DNA of 64,000 nt. Origin: Acinetobacter gyllenbergii CIP 110306 = MTCC 11365. GTDB taxonomy: Bacteria; Pseudomonadota; Gammaproteobacteria; Pseudomonadales; Moraxellaceae. Made by a program: the position numbers and the translations under genes. The stretch covers positions 1-64,000 of the forward strand of contig NZ_ATGG01000010.1 of assembly GCF_000413855.1 (NCBI RefSeq), in the 5' to 3' direction. Every line of letters starts with the position of its first letter. Within the stretch, counting starts at the first letter, position 1. This document shows positions 53,271 to 62,027 of the stretch, piece after piece. The notes beneath the pieces are model-generated. The model did not search any database, was not told the origin of the DNA, and worked only from the letters and a program-made list of their open reading frames with translations.

Positions 53271-54019
53271 TAGCTCACCTCACTACTTGGAGGGGCTAAG
53301 TATTCAGTATGTTGCTCGATCTGGAGTTTAAGGACGGTAAGCTCTTGAAGGTCTTGAATAAACTGAGGAAATCCTTGAGTTTCATCTGAGGTTGTTTCAT
53401 GAATCACGATACTTTGAATTTCACTAAGTTCTTCATTGATGAAGTGGTAAATTACACTGTCACGCTCAGTAGATAGGATTTCCATAATTTTATTTTGTGT
53501 GTCTTTCCAAATATCTTCACCCAGCATTTCACGAATCAGGACAGTGTTGCTAATACGTGTCGTAATGATTTTATAGTGATCTTTTTGGGTAAGCTGAAGT
53601 AACTTTTTTAATTCGCCTTGGAAATGTTTCAACGCAGTGAGCGGCAAGATATCGTGTTGATAATTGCGGTCATAACTTTGAATGGCTCGGAAACTTTTTA
53701 ATGCATTTTGAATATTATGACGGATAGCACTCAAAAAAATCGGGGTAATTGGAAGTACAAACAACAATAACAATTGGCGTTCGACATAAGTCTGATTGGC
53801 CAAGTCGAGGAAAAAGTAAACGGCAACGCCTATAAACGTGAGTAAACCCACGATGATGGCCATGCCAACATTTAAGAACGCACCTGAGATTAACAAGATG
53901 AGTAGAAATACCCAACTTCCACGATAACTTGCTGGTAGCCATTCATACGCAACAATGCCCATAAAGATTTGGGCTGAGATAATCCATAAGACGAGTGCTG
54001 GAGCTGGATTTTTTTGCAT
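53270..54019 (-). CDS. Membrane protein with a degenerate GGDEF-like domain
   Basis: 249 residues; first gene of the operon. Four membrane helices (~8-110) precede a cytoplasmic domain whose segment TTRISNTVLIREMLGEDIWKD (~154-174) and following helix/strand spacing (TQNKIMEILSTERDSVIYHFINEELSEI) resemble a GGDEF fold. The GGDEF signature is replaced by FINEE, so it should not make cyclic-di-GMP. This four-helix plus degenerate-GGDEF plan recalls PelD, a cyclic-di-GMP receptor of the Pel system, and would give the locus a regulatory subunit. The fold call is an inference from pattern only. Confidence 0.55.
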   Translation of the reverse strand: MQKNPAPALVLWIISAQIFMGIVAYEWLPASYRGSWVFLLILLISGAFLNVGMAIIVGLLTFIGVAVYFFLDLANQTYVERQLLLLFVLPITPIFLSAIRHNIQNALKSFRAIQSYDRNYQHDILPLTALKHFQGELKKLLQLTQKDHYKIITTRISNTVLIREMLGEDIWKDTQNKIMEILSTERDSVIYHFINEELSEIQSIVIHETTSDETQGFPQFIQDLQELTVLKLQIEQHTEYLAPPSSEVS

Positions 54020-54206
54020 AATCGTTTTTAGTTTTAATATATGTCTTTTGTGGAAAAGTTAGCATTATTTTACGGTTTTGACGATAGTTTTTCTGTTGTT
54101 AGCTTTGTAAAATAATTTTATAAACAGTAACATACAGTATAGCCTGTATTTCAGAGTAATAAACAGTAGTCAAAATGATAAGAATTTTTAATTTATGTAA
54201 GCTGAG

Positions 54207-55646
54207 TTAGATTGTTTTAAATGCTGCTATGGCTCGTAGACGGCTGTGCTTTAAATCAACCATTGGCTTAGGATAATCTAGTACTAAGGCTTGATTCTTT
54301 GCATAAGGGTCATGGATTGTTTTGTGATCAAGATGAGCCAGTTCAGGGATCCATTGGCGAATATAAACGCCATCGGGATCAAACTTTTGTGATTGTGTAA
54401 CAGGGTTAAACACTCGGAAATAGGGGACCGCATCGGTACCTGTTGAGGCACACCATTGCCAACCCCCATTATTTGCTGCTAAATCGCCATCGATTAAATG
54501 CTGCATAAACCATTGTTCTCCCTTACGCCAGTCAATCAACAAGTTCTTGCTTAAGAACATGGCACAGATCATACGTACTCGATTATGCATCCAACCTGTC
54601 GCCAACATTTGCCGCATGCCCGCATCAATAATCGGAATCCCTGTTTGCCCTTGTTGCCATTTTGCTAGAGCAACATGATCATTACGCCAGCTGATTTTTG
54701 CAGTGGAAGATTGGAAAGGTAGATGCTTTGAAACTTGGGGGAAATCAAACAAGATATGTTGATAAAATTCTCGCCACAGCAGCTCATCTAACCAAGTTTG
54801 TTGCCCTTCAGACTGAATTTCAAAATGCCCGTGTTGTTGTCTAAACAGGGCTTGCAGGCATTGTCGAATGGAAAGAATCCCGATATTTAAATAGGCAGAT
54901 AACTGACTGGTGCCTGAAACAGCTGGTAAATCACGTGCAGTTTTATAATCTGCTAAGCGAGTATGGATAAACTGGTCGAGTAAGGTGAGTGCATAGTCTT
55001 CACCCACTTGCCATTCAGCAAAATGCGGATGTTGGATCTGTTCTAGATAATCGTGATGTAATTGTTGAATGTTATCTAGCTGAAAATAGGACACATCGAG
55101 CGAGAGTGGTTGCTGCTGCGTAGGAGCCGGGTAGCATTGCGGTAAACCATGCTGTAAACGTTGATAACAGGTTTTTTTAAATGCGCTAAAAACTTTATAG
55201 GGTAAGGCAGACTGATTGCGGATCGAAGCCACAGGAAATAAGGTTCGATCATGAAAAAGTATGAATTCTTTTTGCTGCTGATGGAGTTGTTGTTGGATGG
55301 CCTGATCGCGTTTTAATTCATTGACACCGAGTTCGACATTGGCATAGACATGTTCAATCTCAAGTCGTTGGAGCAAATCAGCAAAAAAATCAGGTAGATC
55401 TTTCCAAAGTGAAATGGTCTGAACCATTAAAGGAATATTGAGTTGATGCAGTTGTTTTTTTAATTCTTGCAGTTGGCGTAAATAAAATTCGATTTTAATG
55501 GGCGCATCATTATGTTGTTGCCATTGCGCAGGCGATAAGATCACCAGTGCCAGACATGAACCAGCCTGAGTCGCATGCCAAAGCGCAGCATGATCTTGGA
55601 TTCTTAAATCTTGGCGAAACCAAATCAATTGATAGGGATGAGACAT
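54207..55646 (-). CDS. phrB: Deoxyribodipyrimidine photolyase
   Basis: I chose the ATG at 55646 (MSHPYQLIWFRQDLRIQDHAAL) because that is the conserved photolyase N-terminus; an open frame 29 codons longer exists. The protein has 479 residues with an N-terminal antenna-binding alpha/beta domain and a C-terminal FAD domain: TSQLSAYLNIGILSIRQ, WLDELLWREFYQHI, GIPIIDAGMRQMLATGWMHNRVRM and LAANNGGWQWCASTGTDAVPYFRVFNP are class I CPD photolyase signatures. It uses light to repair cyclobutane pyrimidine dimers. Confidence 0.94.
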   Translation of the reverse strand: MSHPYQLIWFRQDLRIQDHAALWHATQAGSCLALVILSPAQWQQHNDAPIKIEFYLRQLQELKKQLHQLNIPLMVQTISLWKDLPDFFADLLQRLEIEHVYANVELGVNELKRDQAIQQQLHQQQKEFILFHDRTLFPVASIRNQSALPYKVFSAFKKTCYQRLQHGLPQCYPAPTQQQPLSLDVSYFQLDNIQQLHHDYLEQIQHPHFAEWQVGEDYALTLLDQFIHTRLADYKTARDLPAVSGTSQLSAYLNIGILSIRQCLQALFRQQHGHFEIQSEGQQTWLDELLWREFYQHILFDFPQVSKHLPFQSSTAKISWRNDHVALAKWQQGQTGIPIIDAGMRQMLATGWMHNRVRMICAMFLSKNLLIDWRKGEQWFMQHLIDGDLAANNGGWQWCASTGTDAVPYFRVFNPVTQSQKFDPDGVYIRQWIPELAHLDHKTIHDPYAKNQALVLDYPKPMVDLKHSRLRAIAAFKTI

Positions 55647-55717
55647 AGTTGACAACGTAGATGGTGATTGAAATGACCTTAAGCGATTTTCTGATTTTAA
55701 AAAAGTATTTGCTAATA

Positions 55718-55745
55718 AAAAAGCAAAGCCCAAGCTTTGCTTTTT
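55718..55745 (-). terminator. Terminator after slyD
   Basis: AAAAAGCAAAGC pairs with GCTTTGCTTTTT around CCAA; on the minus strand it follows the slyD stop by about 20 bases. Confidence 0.85.
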
Positions 55746-55766
55746 GCATCTAATTCAAATCATGAA

Positions 55767-56249
55767 TTAGTGGTGGTGACCACCTGCACCGTGAACGTGA
55801 CCGTGATCTAATTCTTCTTGAGAAGCATCACGGATTTCAACGATTTCAACTTCGAAAGTAAGATCTTGACCAGCAAGTGGGAAGTTCGCATCAACAATGA
55901 TGTTGTCGCCTTCAATTGCTTTAACGGTTACGATTTGAACGCCGTCATCAGTTTGAGCTTGGAATTGCATACCAGGTTGGATGTTGTCCACACCTTGGAA
56001 CATTTGAGCTGGAACTTCTTGAACGAGGTCAGGGTTGTATTCGCCATAACCTTCAGCAGCTGGAACGTTTACAGTGAATTTTTCACCAACAGTTTTACCT
56101 GTAAGAGCATTTTCTAAACCTGGAATGATGTTGCCCGCGCCGTGCAAATATGCAAGTGGTTCACCTTGAGATTGATCAAGTGTTTCACCCTCAGCGTTTG
56201 TTAAAGTGTAGTGGAATGAAACCACGTGGTTATTTGCAATAGCAGTCAT
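55767..56249 (-). CDS. slyD: FKBP-type peptidyl-prolyl isomerase SlyD
   Basis: I chose the ATG at 56249 (MTAIANNHVVSFHYTLTNAEG); a seven-codon longer start at 56270 is possible. The protein has 160 residues: an FKBP domain interrupted by the IF chaperone insert, with YLHGAGNIIPGLENAL and AAEGYGEYNP, and a His-rich tail HGHVHGAGGHHH that binds nickel. In enterobacteria SlyD assists [NiFe]-hydrogenase maturation and acts as a folding chaperone. The tail here is shorter than in E. coli. No hydrogenase is visible in this window. Confidence 0.94.
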   Translation of the reverse strand: MTAIANNHVVSFHYTLTNAEGETLDQSQGEPLAYLHGAGNIIPGLENALTGKTVGEKFTVNVPAAEGYGEYNPDLVQEVPAQMFQGVDNIQPGMQFQAQTDDGVQIVTVKAIEGDNIIVDANFPLAGQDLTFEVEIVEIRDASQEELDHGHVHGAGGHHH

Positions 56250-56290
56250 GTTTTGAATCCATGTCATCAATAGTTTTAGCTGTATATCAT

Positions 56291-56328
56291 AAAGTGAAAA
56301 ATAGATTTTGTTGACTATTTTCCACTTT
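56291..56328 (-). terminator. Terminator after ndh
   Basis: AAAGTGAAAAATAG pairs with CTATTTTCCACTTT (one G-T pair) around a ten-base loop; on the minus strand it follows the ndh stop. Confidence 0.65.
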
Positions 56329-56374
56329 TTGAAACGATTTACTTAAATATTGAGTCGAAATATCAAATTTCAAC

Positions 56375-57661
56375 TCAATACAGTTTAATTTTTGGACGGA
56401 CACGACGCGTTAGGAAATCTTTCATGGTGAGCATGCCCGCTTGGGTATAACCATGAATATTGGCTTGATGTAGTCGGTATAAAGAGACGTACATAGTTTT
56501 GGCAATAAAACCTTGTACGCTAACATCGCCCAACAGCTCTCCCACCGCTTGATTGTGGCTCAATGACACCAGAGACCCTTTTTCATTAAAGCTAAACATT
56601 GGCTGAGGTGAACCCGACAAACGCGCAGCCATGGCATCTACCAAGAAGGTGGCCTGCTGACTTGCCACTTGCGCACGTGGACCTAGTGGAGGTTGGCGTG
56701 CATCCAACTGACAGTTGGCGCAGTCGCCGAAAGCAAATACATTTGGATCAGAGTAGGTTTGCAGCGTTGCATAGACCATTAAGCGATTAATCTTGTCCCG
56801 TTTAAAATCATGGAATGATTCTAAAACTTTAGGCGCTTTAACACCTGCGGCCCAAACCGTAATATCTGAGTGTAAAACACTGCCATTGCTAAAATAGACA
56901 TTGGATTCATCGACTTTCTGTACTTTGTGTTGCGTCAAAATGTCGATGCCCATTTTCTTGAGTTGCTTGGCACTATGTGCAGCGGTTTTCTCAGTCAGTG
57001 CAGGCAAGATACGATCAGAAGCTTCAATCAAGGTAATTTTGACTTGTTTAGGGTCAATTTTCTTTAAGCCATAACGATAAAAGTTTTTGGTGGTTTCAAT
57101 CAGTTCAGCTGCCAGTTCAACCCCCGTTGCCCCTGCGCCGACAATGCCAATATTTAAGGCACGTTCAGTTGGCTGGTTTTGTGCTTCGATATACAGATGG
57201 AACAAATCCTGTTGGAAGATGTCAGCTTGTTGACGACTATCAAGGAAATGACAGTATTCACGCACACCCTCGGTACCGAAGTCATTGGACACAGAGCCAA
57301 CAGCAAGCACTAGCGTATCGTAGTTAAGTGTCTGGATCAGTGGGGTGTGTTCTTTGGAAAGTTGTGGAGGAGAGAGCGTAATTTGTTTTTTATCTTTATT
57401 GACATCAGTGAGGGTACCAAGGACGAACTCAAAATGATGTTTTTCTGCATGAGCAAAGTAATTGGTCTGTTCTTCGTGGGGGTTGAGTGAGCCAGCTGCG
57501 ATTTCGTGAAGAAGTGGTTTCCATATGTGAGTGAGGTTTTGGTCGACTAGGGTAATTCGGGCTTTCTTACGTCGGCCAAAACGTTCACCTAGTTGTGTCG
57601 CAAGTTCTAAACCACCTGCGCCACCGCCTACAATCACGATATGATGTAAGGTTTTACTCAT
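56375..57661 (-). CDS. ndh: Type II NADH dehydrogenase-family flavoprotein
   Basis: 428 residues with two Rossmann nucleotide sites: IVGGGAGGLELATQLG (FAD, ~9-24) and IVGAGATGVELAAEL (NADH, ~173-187), then VFAFGDCANCQ and a C-terminal amphipathic region for membrane attachment. It oxidises NADH with quinone reduction without pumping protons. The length and layout match NDH-2. Confidence 0.92.
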   Translation of the reverse strand: MSKTLHHIVIVGGGAGGLELATQLGERFGRRKKARITLVDQNLTHIWKPLLHEIAAGSLNPHEEQTNYFAHAEKHHFEFVLGTLTDVNKDKKQITLSPPQLSKEHTPLIQTLNYDTLVLAVGSVSNDFGTEGVREYCHFLDSRQQADIFQQDLFHLYIEAQNQPTERALNIGIVGAGATGVELAAELIETTKNFYRYGLKKIDPKQVKITLIEASDRILPALTEKTAAHSAKQLKKMGIDILTQHKVQKVDESNVYFSNGSVLHSDITVWAAGVKAPKVLESFHDFKRDKINRLMVYATLQTYSDPNVFAFGDCANCQLDARQPPLGPRAQVASQQATFLVDAMAARLSGSPQPMFSFNEKGSLVSLSHNQAVGELLGDVSVQGFIAKTMYVSLYRLHQANIHGYTQAGMLTMKDFLTRRVRPKIKLY

Positions 57662-57685
57662 GATTAACCTAATTTTTTTTGTGAA

Positions 57686-57713
57686 AGGATGGCAGGATTA
57701 TGCCATCCTTTTT
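57686..57713. terminator. Hairpin terminator upstream of ndh
   Basis: AAGGATGGCA pairs with TGCCATCCTT around GGATTA with a T-run on the plus strand and an A/T-rich flank on the other. It follows the dacC stop (minus strand) by about 45 bases and probably ends dacC transcription. Confidence 0.6.
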
Positions 57714-57756
57714 TCAATATTGTATTGGTAATCTTGATAGAAAAAGTAGGTTTTTT

Positions 57757-59076
57757 TTAACCTTGATTTAAAGGATAAAGTTTCGGGTTTTGAGTATCGT
57801 TGGTTGAAAAAAAACTGAACAGATTAGAAAACCAGATCATAATTTTTTGAAAAATGTTGGCTTCTTCAATCTGAACATCATTCTCAATCTGTAAGCTACG
57901 AATCAATTGGTTGTTTTGATAAATCGATACCGTGGCCAAGTTCATGACTTGAGTCAAAGGTGCAGTTAAATGCTGTTCATTCAGTTCGATATTGATATGT
58001 GTATTCGTCGTTTGAAGCGGTTCAACGGTCGTGACTTGCTGGTTGGCATCAGTCAAATGAATACGTTGTGTCAATAAATCAAAAGTATTTAAATCAATCG
58101 GCGCTGCTTGACCATAAAGTGAGGTGGTGACAATCGTTGGTTGCTGTGTTTCAACTTTAAACATTTTCAAAGTCGATTTAATTACAGGTAGTTCAGCAAT
58201 GAGTCGTTGTTTTGGAATTACTTCTTCATCTCGGGTATAGGTATAAGCCAAATTCATCAATTTATGTGCCACTTCTGCACGCTTTACTGCGCTTGGTGTG
58301 CCTAACACCACCACAATCAAACGACGTTTTTCAACATGCGGATTAAAGGTTGGACGCTCAGCAGTGAGGGCTAAGTTGTAACCTGCCGCTTTGGTAAAAC
58401 CTGTTTTTAGACCATCAGCGGTTGGATCCATTTTCAATGCTAGATTAGTTGCATGATGGAAGCGTTGGTTATAACTAAAGCTTGGCATTTTTGAATAATA
58501 TAAATATTCAGGGGTTTGCTTCACAATGGCTTTCGCAAGCAGGCTGAGATCAGCAGCTGTAGAATAATGATCGGTCATGGTAATCCCAGCTGGATTACTA
58601 AAATGCGTATCTTTCATGCCCAAGGCTTGCGCCTCTTGATTCATACGCGCCACAAATTGCGGTACGCTGCCCGAGATTTTTTCTGCAAGCGTGACGGCTG
58701 CATCATTGGCAGACATCACAATGAGGCCTGCTAAAAGCTGGTCAACAGAAATCTGTTCACCTGCTTTTAAATACATTTGTGACTCATCCCACATGACTGT
58801 ACTAACAACAGGCGTTGCGGTCAGTATGTCTTCTTTACGTAATTTACCCGCCTCAATTTCTTTTAGCGCGATATAGGCCACCATCATCTTGGTGAGTGAG
58901 GCTGGTGCACGCTGAACATGACTATTATGCTCAGCAATAATTTGTCCGGATTGAGCATCAATCACAGACCATGCTTGAGCTTCAACGGTTTCAGGGGCAA
59001 TGTTGAGTAAATTTGCATGTGCAAGGTTTGCACAAATGAGACTAAACAACGTAAAGAGGGGGAGGAGAAATTTCAC
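57757..59076 (-). CDS. dacC: D-alanyl-D-alanine carboxypeptidase (PBP5/6 type)
   Basis: 439 residues with a signal peptide (cleaved near AHA, ~20). The three penicillin-binding motifs are intact: S60-L-T-K63, S122-A-N124 and K224-T-G226. The C-terminal domain and a terminal amphipathic segment with Ile/Phe/Trp (IFQKIMIWFSNLFSFF) anchor it to the membrane. It trims the terminal D-Ala of pentapeptide stems and shapes peptidoglycan. It is slightly longer than E. coli PBP5 (403). Confidence 0.93.
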   Translation of the reverse strand: MKFLLPLFTLFSLICANLAHANLLNIAPETVEAQAWSVIDAQSGQIIAEHNSHVQRAPASLTKMMVAYIALKEIEAGKLRKEDILTATPVVSTVMWDESQMYLKAGEQISVDQLLAGLIVMSANDAAVTLAEKISGSVPQFVARMNQEAQALGMKDTHFSNPAGITMTDHYSTAADLSLLAKAIVKQTPEYLYYSKMPSFSYNQRFHHATNLALKMDPTADGLKTGFTKAAGYNLALTAERPTFNPHVEKRRLIVVVLGTPSAVKRAEVAHKLMNLAYTYTRDEEVIPKQRLIAELPVIKSTLKMFKVETQQPTIVTTSLYGQAAPIDLNTFDLLTQRIHLTDANQQVTTVEPLQTTNTHINIELNEQHLTAPLTQVMNLATVSIYQNNQLIRSLQIENDVQIEEANIFQKIMIWFSNLFSFFSTNDTQNPKLYPLNQG

Positions 59077-59247
59077 GTGAATACCTTGTAGTGCCGATCC
59101 GGTGGCCTTAAATGTGAGAGGAGAATGCTATGACTTTTTTGTTGAAGAATCCAGCAACTTTTGCTGACAATTACGACATCTACGCATGACTTTGTAAAAA
59201 AATGCTAAGCTGTGTGAAATTGTTCCTATTTTTCATGATTAGAAATT

Positions 59248-60948
59248 ATGTTGCACTATCAAATTGAGTTCGACGATTATCGCCAACACCTGATTCATGT
59301 CACCTTACGTTTCCTTGCCAACCCCAATCAAGAACTTTGGTTGCCAACTTGGATTCCAGGCAGCTATTTAATTCGAGAATTTTCCAAACACATTGAATCG
59401 GTAAAAGCATCTGATGAAGCAGGGCGTTTACTCAGTATTAAAAAAACAGAGAAAAATCGCTGGCGTTTATTCAATACCGATCATGAACTGATTACGGTGG
59501 AATATGATGTCTATGCTTATGATTTATCGGTACGCGGGGCCTATGTTGATCAAACCCGTTTATACGTCAATCCAGCTTGTGTTTGTCTGGGTTTAAAAGA
59601 TCAAGAGCAAGCGCCGTGTGAAGTGGAAATCTTCCTCCCAGATGAACTCAAGCATTTTCAAATTGCGACGGGTTTGCCAACCAAAAGCTTGGTTAAAGGA
59701 CGTTTTACTTTAAAATCAGATAACTACGATCAGTTGATTGATAGTCCATTTGAGTTGGCCGAGCAAAGTCGTTTTAGTTTTGAAGCCAATGGTATTGCGC
59801 ATGAGTTTGTGATTTCTGGCAAGCATGCGACCAATTTAACTCGTTTAGAGGCAGATATTAAAAAGATTTGCCAAACTGAAATCGACATCTTTGGTTCAGC
59901 ACCATTTCAAAACTATACCTTTATGACCATGGCAACTGGTAATAGTTATGGTGGATTAGAGCATTGCAATAGCACCAGTTTAATTACACCGCGTGATGAT
60001 TTACCTAAGGCGGATGAGGCAGAAGAACCGTCTAAAGATTATCAACGCTTTTTAGGTCTATGCAGCCATGAATATTTTCATTCATGGTTAGTAAAATTTA
60101 TTCGCCCTGAAAATTTTACCAACTATGATTTGCATCAAGAAGCCTACACGAGCTTACTGTGGATTTTTGAAGGCTTTACTTCATATTATGATGATCTGAT
60201 TTTGTTGCGTAGTGGCGTGATTTCACAAAAATCTTATCTGGATTTACTTAAAGCGCAAATTGACCGTTATTTACAAAACCCAGGGCGTTTGGTGCAATCT
60301 GTTGCTGAGTCAAGCTTTGATGCTTGGATCAAGTTTTATCGTCAAGATGAAAACTCGAATAATGCAGGCACGAGCTACTATAATAAAGGCAGTTTGGTGG
60401 CACTTTGTTTGGATTTGGGGTTGCGCTTACGTGGTTCAAATTTAGATGCCTTGATGCGTCGTCTATATGAAAATACCCAAAATGGGATTCAAGTGAATGA
60501 TCGGACGATTTTTGACTTATGTCATGAGTTGACAGGGGATAACTGGATTGAGCAAATCAATCATTTGATCAACACCACAGATGAATTGCCACTGGATCAA
60601 CTCTTCCCTGAATTTGGTTTAAGTTATAGCACCAAAGAAGACAAGGCTTTGCCATTTGGCTTAAAAGTTGTTGATAAAGCTGAAGGCGTGGTAGTACAAC
60701 AGCTTCGTCGAGAGAGTGCTGCGGCAAGGGCTGGGTTGTCTGCCAATGATGTGATTATTGCGATTGATGGCATCAAGGCTTCGGAAAAACTGTTGGCAAA
60801 GTATGCAAAGCAACAAGGTAAATTTATTGTTTATGCATTCCGCCGTGATGAGTTTTTACAATTTGAACTGGAAGCAGGTGAGAATGCACTGACAACAGTT
60901 GAACTCAAAGTCGAAGATCAAAATAAGCTGGATCGTTGGTTGAAGTAA
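59248..60948 (+). CDS. M61-family glycyl aminopeptidase-like metalloprotease
   Basis: 566 residues. An N-terminal beta domain (1-170) precedes a thermolysin-like catalytic domain with zinc motif H274-E275-x2-H278 (CSHEYFHSW) and the third ligand Glu308 in LLWIFEGFTSYYDD. A C-terminal PDZ domain (about 465-540; AGLSANDVIIAIDGIKA) follows. There is no signal peptide, so it is cytoplasmic as written. M61 enzymes remove N-terminal glycine or acidic residues; the physiological target is unknown. Monocistronic, terminator downstream. Confidence 0.9.
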   Translation: MLHYQIEFDDYRQHLIHVTLRFLANPNQELWLPTWIPGSYLIREFSKHIESVKASDEAGRLLSIKKTEKNRWRLFNTDHELITVEYDVYAYDLSVRGAYVDQTRLYVNPACVCLGLKDQEQAPCEVEIFLPDELKHFQIATGLPTKSLVKGRFTLKSDNYDQLIDSPFELAEQSRFSFEANGIAHEFVISGKHATNLTRLEADIKKICQTEIDIFGSAPFQNYTFMTMATGNSYGGLEHCNSTSLITPRDDLPKADEAEEPSKDYQRFLGLCSHEYFHSWLVKFIRPENFTNYDLHQEAYTSLLWIFEGFTSYYDDLILLRSGVISQKSYLDLLKAQIDRYLQNPGRLVQSVAESSFDAWIKFYRQDENSNNAGTSYYNKGSLVALCLDLGLRLRGSNLDALMRRLYENTQNGIQVNDRTIFDLCHELTGDNWIEQINHLINTTDELPLDQLFPEFGLSYSTKEDKALPFGLKVVDKAEGVVVQQLRRESAAARAGLSANDVIIAIDGIKASEKLLAKYAKQQGKFIVYAFRRDEFLQFELEAGENALTTVELKVEDQNKLDRWLK

Positions 60949-60961
60949 TCATGTGTTGATT

Positions 60962-60993
60962 AAAAAGGAAGAGCTGAATCTCTTCCTTTTTTT
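60962..60993 (+). terminator. Terminator after the M61 peptidase gene
   Basis: AAAAGGAAGAG pairs with CTCTTCCTTTT around CTGAAT, then a T-run. Confidence 0.85.
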
Positions 60994-61072
60994 GTATTTA
61001 ATTTTGGTATGAGCGTGGATTTATTCCTGCTGAAACTTTGATTTTGAAAGAGTGAATCGTTAAAAGGCACAT

Positions 61073-61471
61073 CTATTTCTGCTTAGTCACTAAGCGTGAA
61101 ATTCCTCTAAACTCGGCAATAATTTCATTGTGCTGATTGGCGATTGTAATATCATAAATTTCAGATCGTCCACTTGGCGCTTTGAAGCTTGCTGTTGCAG
61201 TTAAAGTATCGCCAATTTTTCCTGGTTTGATATAGCTGATATTGCAATGCTGTCCGACAGCAGGTTGTTCACTATTACATGCAATCGCAAAGGCACTGTC
61301 TGCAATCGCAAAAATAATGGCACCGTGGCAGGTGCCATGCCCTTGAGTATGATTTTCTTTCACTGTTAAAGAGACTGCGGCTGAACGATGACCTGAGGCT
61401 GTTAGTTTTGCACCGATCATTTGCATCACAGCATCTTGTTGAAATAATGCATTCATCTTGGCAAGATCCAT
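61073..61471 (-). CDS. paaI: PaaI-type hotdog thioesterase
   Basis: 132 residues, a hotdog fold. The active-site segment HGTCHGAIIFAIADSAFAIACNS (about 48-70) holds the His-Gly-x-x-(hydrophobic) pattern with a conserved Asp, as in phenylacetate-pathway thioesterase PaaI. It would release CoA from aryl- or hydroxyphenylacetyl-CoA dead-end intermediates. The rest of a paa operon is not visible here, so the gene stands alone. Confidence 0.82.
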   Translation of the reverse strand: MDLAKMNALFQQDAVMQMIGAKLTASGHRSAAVSLTVKENHTQGHGTCHGAIIFAIADSAFAIACNSEQPAVGQHCNISYIKPGKIGDTLTATASFKAPSGRSEIYDITIANQHNEIIAEFRGISRLVTKQK

Positions 61472-62027
61472 CTTTTTATATGATATGGTTTTAAATATAA
61501 ATTATTTTTTTTGAATCATAAATGCCGTTTTGATAAATGATCGATAAGATCTGATAAAAAGCGCAATATTTTTGACGTTCAAGCAGGTCGTGATTGAGTT
61601 TCGCTGGGCTTATGTATAGGTCATTAAATCGTGAGTTAACAAAGATAAAATCGATTTAAAAGTGTGTCGATTACATTGAACCTACCACTAAAGAATTAAC
61701 GAATTGTTCATCTAAGCCTGTCAAAATAGCACGGGTTATTTAGCAATTTATGTATTTGTTTGCTAAATGATCAATTCGGTATCTATATTTAAAGCAGACA
61801 GTGGTTTGTATTTGAAAAGCCAAAACTTGACCGCATATAGATATGGCGAGATGCTACTATTATATCATTTTGTAGTATTTTTTATCGAAATGTCGTTATC
61901 ACTGGATATTGCGTTGACTCGCATGTGATGAACACTGATACTCTCAAGTTTGTTTAAGCAAATCGGTTCTAGGAGCTGGGCCACAAGCACAGTTATCCGT
62001 AACTCAATCCAACACAAGGGGCTATAT
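61472..62027. other. Long intergenic region upstream of the isocitrate dehydrogenase gene
   Basis: A 556-base gap between divergent genes. It holds a perfect 9-bp inverted repeat, ATTTAGCAA (61738-61746) and TTGCTAAAT (61760-61768), about 260 bases before the start, and a TTGACC at 61827-61832 without a well-spaced -10. The last ~160 bases may be a long mRNA leader. No coding frame of note is seen; a small RNA or regulated leader is possible but unproven. Confidence 0.45.

Noticed and set aside
55647..55733. N-terminal extension of photolyase
   Set aside because: The conserved photolyase N-terminus starts at MSHPYQLIWFRQD; the extra residues have no family counterpart.
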